In this document: positions 11,921 to 24,320 of the stretch, in pieces
How the letters are laid out: each line of letters starts with the position of its first letter
Numbering within the stretch: the stretch's first letter is position 1
NCBI GenBank assembly: GCA_016802295.1
Contig: JAESIW010000071.1
Location: 644,507 to 708,506 of the forward strand
Direction: 5' to 3'
DNA length: 64,000 nucleotides
Source: Brachionus rotundiformis
Lineage: Eukaryota; Rotifera; Eurotatoria; Ploima; Brachionidae
Translations under genes and position numbers: made by a program
The notes under the pieces: generated by a model
Seen by the model: only the letters and a program-made list of their open reading frames with translations
The model's database searches: none
Told to the model about the DNA's origin: nothing

Positions 11921-13284
11921 TGATTGAGTTTTTTTTACCAATTTTTTTTTATTTAACATTCTCTTCAATGATTTTTAATACCAAAAAAAAGTGTGCGCAG
12001 GTGTAAATTTTTTTACATGATCTTTTTTTTTTATTTGACTAAAAACGAATTTGTATTTTTTTCCACTTAAATTGAAAAATTGTTTTTCTTTTTTCTACTT
12101 TAATTAAAAAATAGATAATTTAATTATTTAGCGCCAAAAATGTTCGCATAAATCTAAACATTTCTTATGTGTATTTTCTAATTTAATTAAAATTATAAAT
12201 TTTCATTTTAGCAATCTCTTAATTGAAATTTAATTGATTTTTTAGACTTAAAATTCTTTATTAAATTAAATAAAATAAATAAAGACGTTTAAATTATTTT
12301 TTGCTAATTGTATCCTTGAATGACAAAAACCCTAAAAATTTTCATCAACTAATTGAACTGGTTTATTTCCAAGGCCAGACCAGATTCCAAATTTTTATAA
12401 TATTTTAGCAATAAATTAAATTTTATTGATACATAGATAAGAATGAATGGCAATGTTAACATTAGCTAAAATAGAGATTTTTTTTATATTAATTTATTTG
12501 TTTTTTTAATGAACTAAACTTGTGTTGAGTCAGAATTTGATTGGCATTGATTGATATAAATCCTTTCTCAATTTACAATTTCTATAATGATTATAAATAA
12601 GCAAAGATTATTATACATCTATAATTTATTTAGAACAAAAATGGTTAAAATTATTAAAAAATAATTAGTCTTTCTCTTATGATGAAAAAATATGTGACAA
12701 TTTTAAGAGATTGGTATATTCTTTCCCAATTAATTTCTATCAAGCAAAGATCGATAAACTATTCCATTATTTCACAATAGATAAATATATAAATAAAAAA
12801 TTTATGATTTAGAGTTTTAATTGTTTACATCATGATAGATTTTGTCTATAATTTTAAATAAATAATGCTTTTTTTTTATATAATTCAATGGCCATATAAT
12901 AAGTAAAAAAAAATATGAATTATTCAATTATTTAATTTATTTTGTTTATTTCGTTCAAAATGGAAAATCTTTGTGTTCATTCAATCATTAATCCAACTAG
13001 TCTTATTAATAACCTCTGATTCATTAATTTACCATTATTTACCTTTGATTAGATACCAAAAGCCTCATTTATAAATACTTAAATAAAAAAGAAACAACTT
13101 AAAATTAGAGGATTTATTTATTTATATTTTAAATTATGACATGAATATTAAATAGAATATAGAGCAAAAAAAGTGTCGTAAAATAGATATCAAAAAAAAA
13201 AACAATTAATTGCGTCAATTTAATAATAATTAAAGGTTCAAAAATCGATAAAAAATTATTAATATCTAATCTAATTTAGATAGT
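11921..13284. other. intergenic, no gene seen
   Basis: AT-rich sequence between the ends of two convergent genes. It should hold both 3' UTRs, but no individual element stands out. Confidence 0.5.
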
Positions 13285-14337
13285 TTAATTAGCTTCAATT
13301 TCTTCATTGAAGTTGACTGTTTTCTTTGTCAAACTTGACTCAGACTTGTTAGCATCGTCAATATGAATAATTGGTCTTGGTTTTGGTCGATCGGCATCGA
13401 CCAGCATATTTCTAAGTCTTCTACTCGGCTCTCTGAACGATTCCTCGACTCTGGCCAATAGTTTATCAGTCTCAGTGCCAGCAGATTCAAAGCTCCTCAA
13501 ATTGGGCCTCTTGAGTACACGTTTCCCGCTTCGTGTAAATATCTCCGGCTCCACTGAGTACTTTTCTCTAGTTCTTTCGATTCTTGGCAAAATGGCCAAC
13601 TCGATCTTGTTCCTAGGATTTAATGTTTGGATATCGTTTTGTAATATTTTGATTTTGTCGTCCATTTCAGACTTTTTAAGAAAAAAAATGTCCACTAGTA
13701 TAAAAATAAATGTATACTCTTTGCAAGCTACCTGAAATTTTCTGTACTGGGTTACCGGTCCTTTGATATCTTTCTTGGGATCATCCAACGCGTCCACATA
13801 CAAGTGTTCATTTGTGTACGCTTCCAAGTCTCTCGAGGCTTCCAAATCGCTTTCGTGTCTTTTTTTCATTTGATTTACGCAAAACTCCTGGCTCTTGAGG
13901 CGTTCCAAGATGTTCTTGTAGCGCTGTTCCCTGGCTAGTTCGTATTGTTTTTGTTTTTGCTCTTGTTCAATGTCCCACAATTCAAATTGCTTTATAAATA
14001 CATAATAAATTTATAAATTATTATTTTTATTATTATTATTATTATTATTAAAAATAAAAAAAATTAATAAAATTTATTTCCATTTGTTTACTTCCAATTT
14101 GTTGATAAGTCTTTTTTGTCTGTTCTCCCTAATGCGGGACATGCGCGGACTATTGTCCAGCCATTTGAATCTAAGTGTCTGATCAGGGTCGTAGAAGTCG
14201 CAGAAATAGTCATGGGATGTGGGGTCATCCCTTAGTGGTGACTGTGAGGACTGAGTGGAACGAGCCGGTCCGAACTCGTCCAGATCGCAGCTCAAGTATC
14301 GCGGCCGGCGCGCTACAGTCTCGTATCCTCGGGGCAT
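13285..14337 (-). CDS. hypothetical charged coiled-coil protein
   Basis: Three exons on the minus strand: 14337-14092, 13989-13732 and 13671-13285, all phase 0, giving 296 aa. The second intron (13672-13731) is exactly 60 nt and open in frame, so a naive ORF call runs through it and inserts a hydrophobic stretch that does not fit the rest. The protein starts MPRGYETVARRPRYLSCDLD. Residues about 70-170 are a Glu/Lys/Arg/Gln-rich helix ('EQEQKQKQYELAREQRYKN'), and a second helix follows the second intron. There is no signal peptide or membrane segment. I do not recognise the family. The composition resembles ciliary microtubule-associated proteins, but that is a guess. Confidence 0.7.
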
Positions 14338-16175
14338 TTTAAAATCTAAACAATGATAAAACTAAGAATAAATGATAACTGTTCAGCCTAGTTAATTAGA
14401 GTTTTTATTTGGTGGTTTTAAAGGCCTGGCTTGAGTAGAAAATCTGCTAATAGAAAATTCAATTGGGAATCATTTTTCAACTAACCATAAGTTTAAATTA
14501 TTATGGGAACTTTTAATTCATTCCAATTGAGGAGATGAACTAAATCTATTATTAAGTAATATAATATTAGGCTGCTGATCGAAGCCAATCGAATTTTTCT
14601 TTTATCTATTTGAACTGAATAGAATTTATTTTGAGTAAGAAAAATAAGAAAGCTTTGAGAAATGCTCAATTCAAGGTACAGATTGTAATAAATAGAAGCT
14701 TAGAGCTCAAAGCTTATGTAAAAGTTTAATTTATTATAATTAAATACAACTAAACGGAATAAGATAAGAAAAGATTAGGCTGTCTTGAAATGGATTCCTA
14801 TTTGGTGAAATTCGAGATTCATGTAAATCAAATGTGCTGCTAATTGTCGAGTTTTATGATCTCTTACGGCATTAATGACTTTATAAGTCTTTGGCGTTTG
14901 CCAAAGTGAGATTTGTTTGTATTCCACGAGTCTGAGCCAATTAGTTTAATACAAAAACTCTTAAACTAATTATAAGACTTCTTAGATCAATGTATAAATG
15001 TTATTAATGTTATAAATGTTAAGATTTGATTGTTCATTTGTGTTTGCTCAAAAGCTCATAAGTGATTTATTAGGCAATTTTTTGAAAAATTGCTTTTCCA
15101 GGTTGGTTCAAGAATCAAAGAATAAAAAATTAAAAAAAAACTTCATTTTTTTATGATTCTTTCGAATAATATATTAATTAGACACATGGTTGGTATGGTA
15201 CGTGGTTGGTCAATGCAATTGTTTGGTTGAATATTACCAAAAATAAAGATTAATAGTAAGAGATTCAAATTGGTAGTAATTTTAATTTTTTCAAATAATG
15301 CGTTGCCAAAATTAGCTTTTTAATTTGATAGTAATTTTAATATATTCAATTAAATTTATTATTAATAAAATTAAAAAAAATTATTGATAAAAATAAATAT
15401 TTTTAATTTTTTTAAAGTATTTAAATAATTATTTTAACTAGCAGATTAAATGAAAAGTTATTAATAATCAACTAAATAAACTTCTATGATTAAAACTTGT
15501 CTGAATTGTATTGCTTTTATTATTATTTTTATCTATCTAAACAAAGTTGATTCTACAAAAAAAAAATATTTTTTCTTCGAAGGCGTTAAAAACAAATTCG
15601 CCCATACAAACATTTAAAAATAAAAACATCAAAAAATAAGCAATATATTTATTTTGAAAGTTTTAATTTAAGAAAAGAAATTTTTTTTTAGCTCATACAT
15701 CAATTTATGCAAATTAAAAATCAACTTGAAATCAATTTGAATTTATATATAAATGTATATCTTATAGAACTCTTAATTTCTGTGCATAGCTTTACCATTT
15801 TTTTGAATGGACCTTAATTCAGCTACGAGCATACACGCGACTACTACACTAAACTAAACTACTATATTTCTCTATTGATACATTCAATTAATAAATTAAA
15901 TTTTAATTTTATCTTTATATATTTTTTTCAATTAATTTATTTCATATACTTTCAATTTAAAATTATAAATATTAAACAACAACAACAACTAAAACTAAAT
16001 GAATGCATTGAATTCAAATTCAAATAAACATAATTTGAAATATACTTTAAATGCAATCACATTATCCATGTTTTTCTACGAAATAAACCACATTTATTTC
16101 ATAATTTGATCTTTTCCAACCAAAGTTACCATCTTCTTGTATTATTTTAGATCTCGTTAATTAATGATCTGACAA
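14338..16175. other. intergenic, no gene seen
   Basis: It lies between two divergently transcribed genes, so it probably holds both promoters. A splice-acceptor-like ATTTTAG at about 16145-16151 suggests a 5' UTR exon of the zinc-finger gene farther upstream. Confidence 0.4.
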
Positions 16176-18493
16176 ATGATTCAATCTCAAAATCAGACAA
16201 TTCAGATTGGTTCTACCAATGGTGCCAATTTGAAGTACATATGTGAAGTGTGCGGCGAATTGTTCAACAGCATAGACACATTAAAGCAGCACTTGAGCGT
16301 ACACACCACCAATGACAAAGTAGTTTTTAACTCAAAAATAAGCTCGATTATGAGCTTGACCAAGAATAAAAAAATCTCCTCATCGGCGATCAGCATTCCT
16401 CAATCAATGACCATATTCAATCTCAAAGATATATCTTCAAAGCTTAGTTCACAATCAACTCAGTCAACTACTACCACCAGTTCTAACACTACTAATACTA
16501 CCACTAGTACTCCTACCAAGGTGACCAGTCCTCCCATCATAAACACTAATTCTAATCTAATAAATAAAATAAATGGTTGGATATTTTTTTAAACAATTTA
16601 ATTTTTATTTTGTTAAATTTAATTAAGTTTAATTTTTTTGTGGTCAGATACATGGCCAGCAAAAGCAGACACCAACAATGACAACAACTCAGTAGTGCTC
16701 AAGACAGTCTATCAGCTCGAAGAGCCTATAAACTTTTACGAGTTGAAAAACGAACAGCTAATTGAGCTTACACCAAGCATGCTTGGTCAACCAAATAAAC
16801 AAATGGCCTATTTGTCAGCATCGGACTCATCTGTCGCTAAATTGGACCAATTCTCGTCGCTTCCGTACCACTATGCCGAAAATGAAAACATTTATGTTTG
16901 TAATCTATGCAATTGTACATATGATTCTTTGCGCAGCATAAAAGCTCACCTATGGAAGCATTCCGGACACAGACAACTCTCTTATCCAATAAATGACCAT
17001 AACAGAAGTTAGTTTTGTGTGTTTTTTTTTTTGCTTATTTTATTTGTTAAGAAAAAAAACCTAAAATATAATTTTATTTTTTTATTTTATTAAAAATAAT
17101 CTATTTAAATCTAGTCGCCGAATCGACTGGCAAGCCGATAGTAACTCTAAAGACAGACACAAATCGCAAAACAATTCGTTCACTACAGATACCCACAAGT
17201 CAGAGAGATAGCACCACTACTACGACGCCTTGTGACAATGGCAAGAGTGAACAAGTGCGCCAAAGCAGTGGTGGCATATGCAGTGCTTTGTTGGAAGTGA
17301 TAGAGAAATTGCGTGAGACAGAGTCTGTTCAAAAGGAGACTAAACGCAAGCGAAAATCGTTAACGACACAGGACAATGTGGTCAAGGAGCCAAAGGCGCG
17401 CAAAAAACGCAAAACAAGTCAAAAAGTAAATCAGCTGATTCAAATTCAGGACGAGATAAATCAAAACAATATAAAACAACAAGAGGTGATAAAAAATATG
17501 CTTAATAACCAAGAGACTGAGTGCCGTATTGAAACAAGTGTTGTAAATAGTTTGTATGAAGACGATGACAATCTTTTGATGCTAAACAAAGCGGCTCAAT
17601 CTGAACCACCAATGAAACAAACAAGCACATTTGTGTGCCAATTGTGCTTTAAGCATGTCAAACAAGACATTCATTTGCATGAATGTTCACCAAACGAGCA
17701 AACAACACACACAACACCACAAGACCAATGTTCAATTTATTTGTGCCATTTGTGTACAAGTGACCAACAAATTCAAGGTTTCTGCACACATGGTGAAAAT
17801 GAAGATAAGCCATGCTTTTATAGATACTTTGATGAGTTGAATATGCTCAAAGCGCACTTTGAGAGCGAACATTGTGACAAAAAAAATAATGAACAAACTG
17901 GTGAAATGAGTGCTGAGTCACCAGTCAGTTTGCCAAATGAAGAGGACGATACTGTCCATTTAATGAATAAAAATATAACCAAAAAAAATAGTGACATGAT
18001 CAAATTATTGGATTTGTTGGCCAATAACGATGGTACTGAACAGTATGCTTGTGGATTATGCTTGTATGTGTGCTACCATTTGCCATCGCTCAAGTCCCAT
18101 ATGTGGACTCATGTAACTAATGAGAAATTTGACTATTCAGTGAACACAGCGATCATAAACGCGGCACTTGACTACGAGAATAAGATAAGTCGTAGTTTGG
18201 CTCTCATCAATAATGCGATCAGGTTTAGCAAGAGTTTTTCCAGTGATGATTCCAAAGAGGAGTCGGACTCGTCGAGCGAAAGCGACGAGCTCAATTTTAG
18301 TTTAGATAAAAAAATAGCAGACACTTTGGATATGATTAATTTCAAGGAAATGGAACAAAAGTGTACCAATAATGGCGCTAATTTGCCAAGGTTGAATGCA
18401 AACTCTATTGTGGCATTTAGATGTTCCAAATGTGAATTCGAAACAGTCGATTTGTGCATTTTAAGACTTCATAAACGAATTCATTTAACATAG
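16176..18493 (+). CDS. C2H2 zinc-finger protein, probable transcription regulator
   Basis: Exons 16176-16575, 16648-17007 and 17115-18493, both introns phase 1 (72 and 107 nt), give 712 aa. Fingers, in order: a classical one near residues 23-45 (YICEVCGELF...HLSVH); one in exon 2 (YVCNLCNCTY...HLWKH); a partial Cys-pair finger (FVCQLCFKHV); one with an expanded loop (YLCHLCTSD...HFESEH); one similar to the exon-2 finger (YACGLCLYVC...HMWTH); and a C-terminal one (FRCSKCEFET...HKRIH). Between them are a Ser/Thr-rich linker, a basic block (KETKRKRK, KARKKRKT) that could be a nuclear localisation signal, and an acidic Ser-rich patch. Scattered degenerate fingers suggest a ZNF462/ZNF507-like architecture, but I cannot assign orthology. 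Confidence 0.8.
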
Positions 18494-19115
18494 AATTAAT
18501 TTTTTCCTCCTTGAATTTTGTTATTTTTAGTTTATTGTTTTTTTTTGTTTGTTATCATTATTATTATTGAACCAGTGAAATATGCCATTTTAGTTTTGAC
18601 TTATGTCATCACTTTTATCTTCAAAAAGTATTTAGAAAAAATAAATAAATTAAATTTAAATTATTTTTTTATTTTTGTTTTCCTTTTAAAAAATCTCGTT
18701 TAATTGAAAAATTATATTTTAGAGAGAAATAAAATTAATTAGAAAGTAAAATTAAATTTTGTTCTAGAATTCAAAATGAACAATTAAAAAATATATATAT
18801 TTAAAAATAATGAAATTTAAGATAAAATTATTTCATGTATTAAGAAAATTCGCATAGTAACTAATTAAAAAAAATGACAAAAAAGTTTATTTTTTTTAAG
18901 AAATTTCCTATTAATTCTAAAATTAAAATTTGATTAAAATATTGTAAGAGTCATGATTTCTACCTGATATTTATGACGAATATAAGAAATCTATTTTTTT
19001 GTTTAGTTGGTTATGTTATTTAAAGCTTAGGCTTAACATAAATAAAAAAAAATAATAATTAGTTAGGCCGAATTAAAAATTGTGAATTAAAATTAATAGT
19101 TAGTAAATTCAAAAA
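18494..19115. other. intergenic, no gene seen
   Basis: AT-rich sequence between the zinc-finger gene and CYBA on the same strand. A 61-codon open frame at 18518-18703 is hydrophobic with no homology I can see. Confidence 0.5.
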
Positions 19116-19802
19116 ATGGTACGTATTTTATGGTCTTTTTTTGCCAATCAGCATGCAATTATAACAGCACCACGTAATCAATTAATTAAAATTTTCAAAT
19201 TATTTTTTGTTTAAATTATTTTGCGTAAATTAAAGTTCTTTTAATTGGCGGGCTTTTGGCCTTAATTGGACAGTATTTTTGGTGGCCAGTTGGTATACAT
19301 ACCCTGTAATAAATACTTATTCATAAAATAAGTTTTGATTTTTTACATAATATCAACATTTAAAAGGGTCGTCTCATTTGTGGTTTTTATTTTGGAGTAT
19401 CCAAAAAGTGCCAAGCCGTCCAATTCGAACAATTTAACTCAGACAAATCACTCACGACCTTTCCAACACCTGCTCGCAAATTTACTTGCCAAATTAGGAT
19501 TGTTTTATCACAACTATTTGCCAAGAAGCATTTTATATTTTCTACTTGGACTACCAAGTCTACTTAGTTTGTCTACAATTTTGCCAGCTATTAATCTCTT
19601 AATAACTTCAATTCTTTATCTAATTGTAATTAATTACTATTTGTTAAAAAAATTCATTCAATAATTTTTAATTTTAATTGTTTAGGCTTTTTTCAAAAAA
19701 GAGGCTTGGATCAAAATTGAGCCCAAAGAAGACATGTATCGGCGCATTACAGTCCTCCAAGCTCCAGAGCGACCTCCACCACGATCATTCAATGACTTAT
19801 AA
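19116..19802 (+). CDS. CYBA: cytochrome b-245 light chain (p22phox)
   Basis: Four exons, 19116-19173, 19236-19305, 19367-19625 and 19686-19802, encode 167 aa (human about 195). The introns are 60-62 nt and the phases (1, 2, 0) all agree. The sequence tracks p22phox throughout: an N-terminal W..(W/F)AN(E/Q) motif, a glycine-rich first helix (LLIGGLLALIGQYFWW), then 'VFILEYPKS' matching the family LEYP motif. A second hydrophobic region and 'EAWIKIEPKED' match the human 'EQWTPIEPK'. A short proline-rich tail (APERPPPRS) sits where human p22phox binds the p47phox SH3 domains. The protein stabilises NOX catalytic subunits in membranes and supports superoxide generation. The tail is shorter than in vertebrates, so regulation may be simpler. 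Confidence 0.9.
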
Positions 19803-20053
19803 CTAAACTTTATTTATTTTTGTGATTTAAACTTTATCTTGATATTAAAAATAAATTTAAAAATAAATAGATTAAATCAATCAATTTATTTGACAATGTT
19901 AAAAATGATCAAGTTTTGCTCACAGCTATATAACAAAAAAATTAAAATAAATATTAAACTTAATTTGAATTTTAATGTGCTCATTCTAAATATTTTTTAC
20001 TTGCCATCACTAAGCATTTTTAATTAATATCAAAAAAAAAAAAAGCAAAAAAA

Positions 20054-21071
20054 ATGTTCTTCAAAGACGAAAAATTCAACACGTTTTTCCAATACTTTGG
20101 TCTATTGGTATTTAGCTTTACATTGCTTAAAAACACCTATCGCTTATTGAACAATTTAGGAACTTTTTTTCTTGGCTATGGTTCGGTTAATTTCAAAAAA
20201 TTTGGTTCATGGGCTGTTGTCACCGGATGCACTGATGGCATTGGCAAGGCTTATGCAGAAAGGTTGGCCAAACTTGGACTTAATCTTGTTCTCATCAGTC
20301 GTACTGAGGAAAAGCTAAAAAATCAAGCCAAAGAGATTGAAGAAAAATTCAAAGTGGAAACAAAAATAATTGCTGCTGATTTTACCGAGCAAAATACCAT
20401 CTATGCTCGAATAAAGAATCAATTGACTGGTTTGGATATTGGTGTTTTGGTAAACAATGTTGGTGTGAGCTATTCATATCCGGAATTTTTTGATGTTTTT
20501 GCCCAGAATGAAAAAAGTGTTTCGGATATGATTAACTGTAACATTACTTCAGTGACCAAAATGACCGCTATTGTTTTGCCCTCGATGGTGGAAAAAAGAA
20601 AAGGTGTCATAATAAACAATGCGTCTGGCAGTGGACGCATTCCAGCTCCATTATTGACGGTATACTCGGCTTCCAAGGCTTATGTGGACTTTTTCTCCAG
20701 AGCCCTTAACACCGAGTACAAATCCAAAGGAATAATTGTCCAGTCGTTGTGTCCTTATTTTGTTTCAACCAAATTGTCTTCTTTGCGAAGAAATTTCATG
20801 ACCCCAACTCCAAATGAGTTTGTGTCGAGCGCTTTGACCACTGTTAACTCTCAACCAATTACCAATGGATGCTTAATTCACAATTTACAAGTATTTTTTT
20901 CTTAAATAGTAAAAACAATTGATGTTTATTTTCCAAAAGGGATGGCTGTACGAAGATGTGGTACCATCAAGTCTTTTTGACAAAATGACTTTTAACATGA
21001 TGCTTGGCGTTAGAGCCAAAGCTTTGCGAAAGGCTAAAAGAATGCAAGAACAACAAGAAAAACGAGATTAG
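20054..21071 (+). CDS. HSD17B12: very-long-chain 3-oxoacyl-CoA reductase / 17-beta-HSD type 12-like SDR
   Basis: Two exons, 20054-20890 and 20940-21071 (49-nt intron, phase 0), give 322 aa, close to the human 312. A membrane-anchoring hydrophobic N-terminus precedes a classical short-chain dehydrogenase fold: the TGCTDGIGKAYA cofactor loop, a NNVG motif, the catalytic Ser in NNASGSGR and YSASK with the catalytic Tyr and Lys. The C-terminal exon ends in a Lys/Arg/Gln-rich tail (AKRMQEQQEKRD) without a clear KKXX signal. The family reduces 3-ketoacyl-CoA in the endoplasmic reticulum fatty-acid elongation cycle; steroid activity is variable. It starts 251 bp after CYBA on the same strand. HSD17B3 and let-767 are close relatives, so the exact paralogue is less sure than the family. 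Confidence 0.9.
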
Positions 21072-21708
21072 ATATTAATTATTAGTTATTTAGAAATTAA
21101 ATAAATTTTTAGTTTTGAATAAAAAATTTTAGACTAGATTTTTAATCTTACCTATTTTAATTACTTGATTTATTTCTATTGGGAAAAAAGTATATTAAAA
21201 ATACATTTATTTAACGTTTATCTTTAAATCTTAGCCTACTGATTCTAATAAATAGATGAATAATATTTTTAATAAAAAATAAAAACTATTAAGATATATA
21301 AATTACTAATCACTAATTAGTTTAAAAGATTAAGAAAATTAACTTACATTTCAGATATTTTTTTTTCCAGAATAACTTTACTGATTAAAAAGATAAGTAG
21401 TTAAAAAAAATAAATATTTATAAACTACTTTGCCTTAAACAAATTAGATAAAAAATACTGGAATGTGTTTTTATGAAATTAATTAATTAATTTATTTAGC
21501 TACTTTTTAATAAATTAAAAAAAATGTCACAATTTAATAAATAGATAATACACAAATAACATCAAATTTATAATAAATTTACCTACTATATATTAGATCA
21601 ATTAGACAAAATAAATTAAAAATAAATAAATATAAATAAAAATTATTAATTAAATTATATTCTAATTATATTCAGCATTTACTCTTTGGTACAATTTTTA
21701 AAGTATGT
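21072..21708. other. intergenic between convergent genes
   Basis: Only AT-rich sequence; both flanking genes end here, so it should contain their poly(A) sites. Confidence 0.5.
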
Positions 21709-23254
21709 TCATCTAAGCATGTTTAATCTAGTACTTAAATGAGTCGATTGGTCAAAGCTTTTGCGACCAACCATCTTCAACGATTTTCGCCGACTAAACT
21801 CGTTTGTCGTGGTCGTATTTATTCTGTAATGATTACCTTGCTTTTTTATTCTCTTATTGGACAAGGCGTACAAAAATGGATTTATGGTTGAATTGAAATA
21901 TCCAAGCCACACTGTCACCGTAAACACATCATTGCTGACACAATTTTCACATATGGCCACAATTAGAAAAACAATGAAATAAGGCGTAAAACAAAATGTA
22001 AATCCGATTACAATTGAGGACAATTGTTTGAAAGCTTTTTCTTGTTTGTTCATAAATCCCTTGCGATTTACAGTCAGTTTGGTGTCTATTTGCTTTGCCA
22101 TTTTGGACTTACCATTATTCAAGACTTGGTGACACTTTTTTTTGCAAACTTGTTTCATTAAGTTTTTCTCATTCGGATTTGAGCTCTGTGCTTGTTGACT
22201 GGTAAAGATGGAACAGTTTTTTATTCGACTCAAACGGTATCGATTGGTATCTGAGTCGCTGTTGCTTTCCTTCTGGCCTAGACTCTCAATTTTTTGGATA
22301 TTTTCTTCTGATTTAGATCTAACAAGCTTGGCAACATTTCCATTTGTGTAAATAAGTTTGTATTTTTTGTTTTTGGACATATTAGGGCATGTATTTGTTG
22401 GTTCCTCTTCTATGCACGAGCAGATGCTGAGCGATCTGGGACGATTGACTGCTGGTTTGGTGTTTTCATTGGAAACAATGGACGAATAGCGCATTATTGG
22501 ATTGCGGTATCTTTTGTGAATGACCAAATAGATTTTGGTGTTTATGGCTATCATGGCTATTAGGGGAATATAAAAGTTAATTATGGCCGTGGCCACTTTG
22601 AAAAGAATGCTTTTGTTGTATTCGGTGTTGCACTTGTTTTTGGCAACTGTTCGTTTTCCCTGATTGAAAAAGTAAGGCCATCCAGTTATGGGCACTAGCC
22701 ACAAGAGGGAAATACTCCATGCAAAGCCGATCATTATTAATGCGCGAGATTTGGTTCTTTTGCTTAAATATTCCAATGGCGATGTTATTGACCAGTATCG
22801 GTCCAAAGAAAGTATTAACAAGTTTAGGATAGACGCAGTGCTAGCCGTGTAGTCGGCACTGAGCCAAATCAAACATACTGGAAGAGCTTTTATTTAATTT
22901 AATTAAAAATAGTTTGTCTCATTTAATTTAAATTATTAAAACTCTTACAATATGTCCACACTTCATTTATGGAATAAAGGGCTGCCACTGGCATTACCAA
23001 CAGACCTACTATTAAGTCAGCACAAGCCAGACTTATTATAAACAAATTACCAACCTTTGCCAACAATATAATTAATTATTTTCTAAAAAAAAAAAATTCT
23101 AAATTACCATTGAGGTTTTTCTGTACTTGTAAATGACAATTATATTTCCTAATATTGTCACAATACACAAGATACCCATTAAAACTGCGAACAAAATTCG
23201 CATCTCATTAAGATCCATCAGACGAATATTTTGAGTGGGATTGGTTCCATTCAT
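21709..23254 (-). CDS. histamine H1-like aminergic GPCR, with a one-base frame break in TM2
   Basis: Minus-strand exons 23254-23108, 22949-23055 (read downward) and 22877-21709, about 470 aa. TM1 has 'ILGNIIVIY', TM3 has WLSADY with the amine-binding Asp, then DRYWS. TM5 'KVATAIINFYIP' is almost the same as human H1 'KVMTAIINFYLP', including the Lys and Asn that contact histamine. TM7 has WLGYFNSTINPFLY. Between TM5 and TM6 is a long Ser/Lys-rich third loop. In TM6 the usual CWxP is CFTP. In exon 2 the TM2 motif VGNLF is followed by ISLACADLIVG in the next frame: the plus strand reads A4 at 23040-23043 where A3 would keep frame. This is either an assembly error or an inactivating change. The family couples to Gq. 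Confidence 0.8.
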
Positions 23255-24320
23255 TTTTATTTAAAATTTTTGTTATTAAAGATAATAAAATAACATTGCT
23301 TTTAATTTAATCTAAAAATCATTTAAAATAAATATTTGATTTTTGGTTCAGCTAATGGATAGAGCACGAGTTGAAAATAATTTTTTAAGATTATTTAAAT
23401 AATTTAAAAATTAATTAATAACTTGTCTTAAACATTTTTTTTTTGATTTGGAAAATACCAATTTAAAATTGAAAATGAATAAATCAATTACACCAAGTGC
23501 ATTTATTCAAGTTAAATTCTAGAATGATCTTTTCAAGCCTCATAAATTTTAACTAATTTAGCTTAGTATTGATTTTTAGTGTCATCTTTTACTTGCTGTT
23601 CTTAGCTTATTCTTAATCTATTATCAATATATTTGAGCTAAATAGGCTTTTTTAAATAAAGATATTTAACTGGAAACAAAAGAGGTTTTTTTATGAGAAA
23701 AATTCTAAATTGTTCTTAAAAGTGACGCATTAAACATTTATCTAATTATAAATAAATATATTTAATAGCTTTTTCTTTAAATTTTTACTTTGTATTAAAT
23801 TGAAAAAAATAATATCTGATTTAATTTGGTTTGTGAAAATTTTATTCGACGAAATAAGGAATCTTTTTATTTCTGGGAAATTATAGAATTTAAATTAATT
23901 AATTAATTTTTATATTTTAATTTTCACTTTGAAAAATAAAAAACTGACATTTTTATCTTAAATTTTTTATTTCTTTTATTAAACAATCACGAATAAATAT
24001 CATGTTAAAATCAATTATGATCATATCATTTGCATTTGTTAAATTTTTGTCACTTTTTTCCTTATATCCAAAAATAATAAGGTATCAAATCTTATATATA
24101 TATTTTAGTTTAATTAAATTAATATACTGATATAGTTACTTATCTTTAAAAAGCAACGAGTTGGTGTGTTCAAAACGAAAAATATTAAAAACTAAAAGCA
24201 AAACCAATTGTAAAGATTGATTTGTATTTTGGATAAAGAAAAATTTGAAAAAAAATATGCTTATTAATTTAATAAAAAAAATAATAAAAATTTTTAAAAT
24301 TCGAAAAATTTTGATACAAA
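23255..24320. other. intergenic between divergent genes
   Basis: AT-rich sequence that should hold the promoters of the H1-like receptor and CDC23. No clear motif is seen. Confidence 0.4.

Noticed and set aside
18518..18703. 61-codon hydrophobic ORF after the zinc-finger gene
   Set aside because: Looks like T-rich 3' flank, with no homology.
21709..23254. Muscarinic acetylcholine receptor identity for the minus-strand aminergic GPCR
   Set aside because: TM5 (KVATAIINFYIP), the WLSADY start of TM3 and the TM7 context follow histamine H1 more closely than muscarinic receptors.
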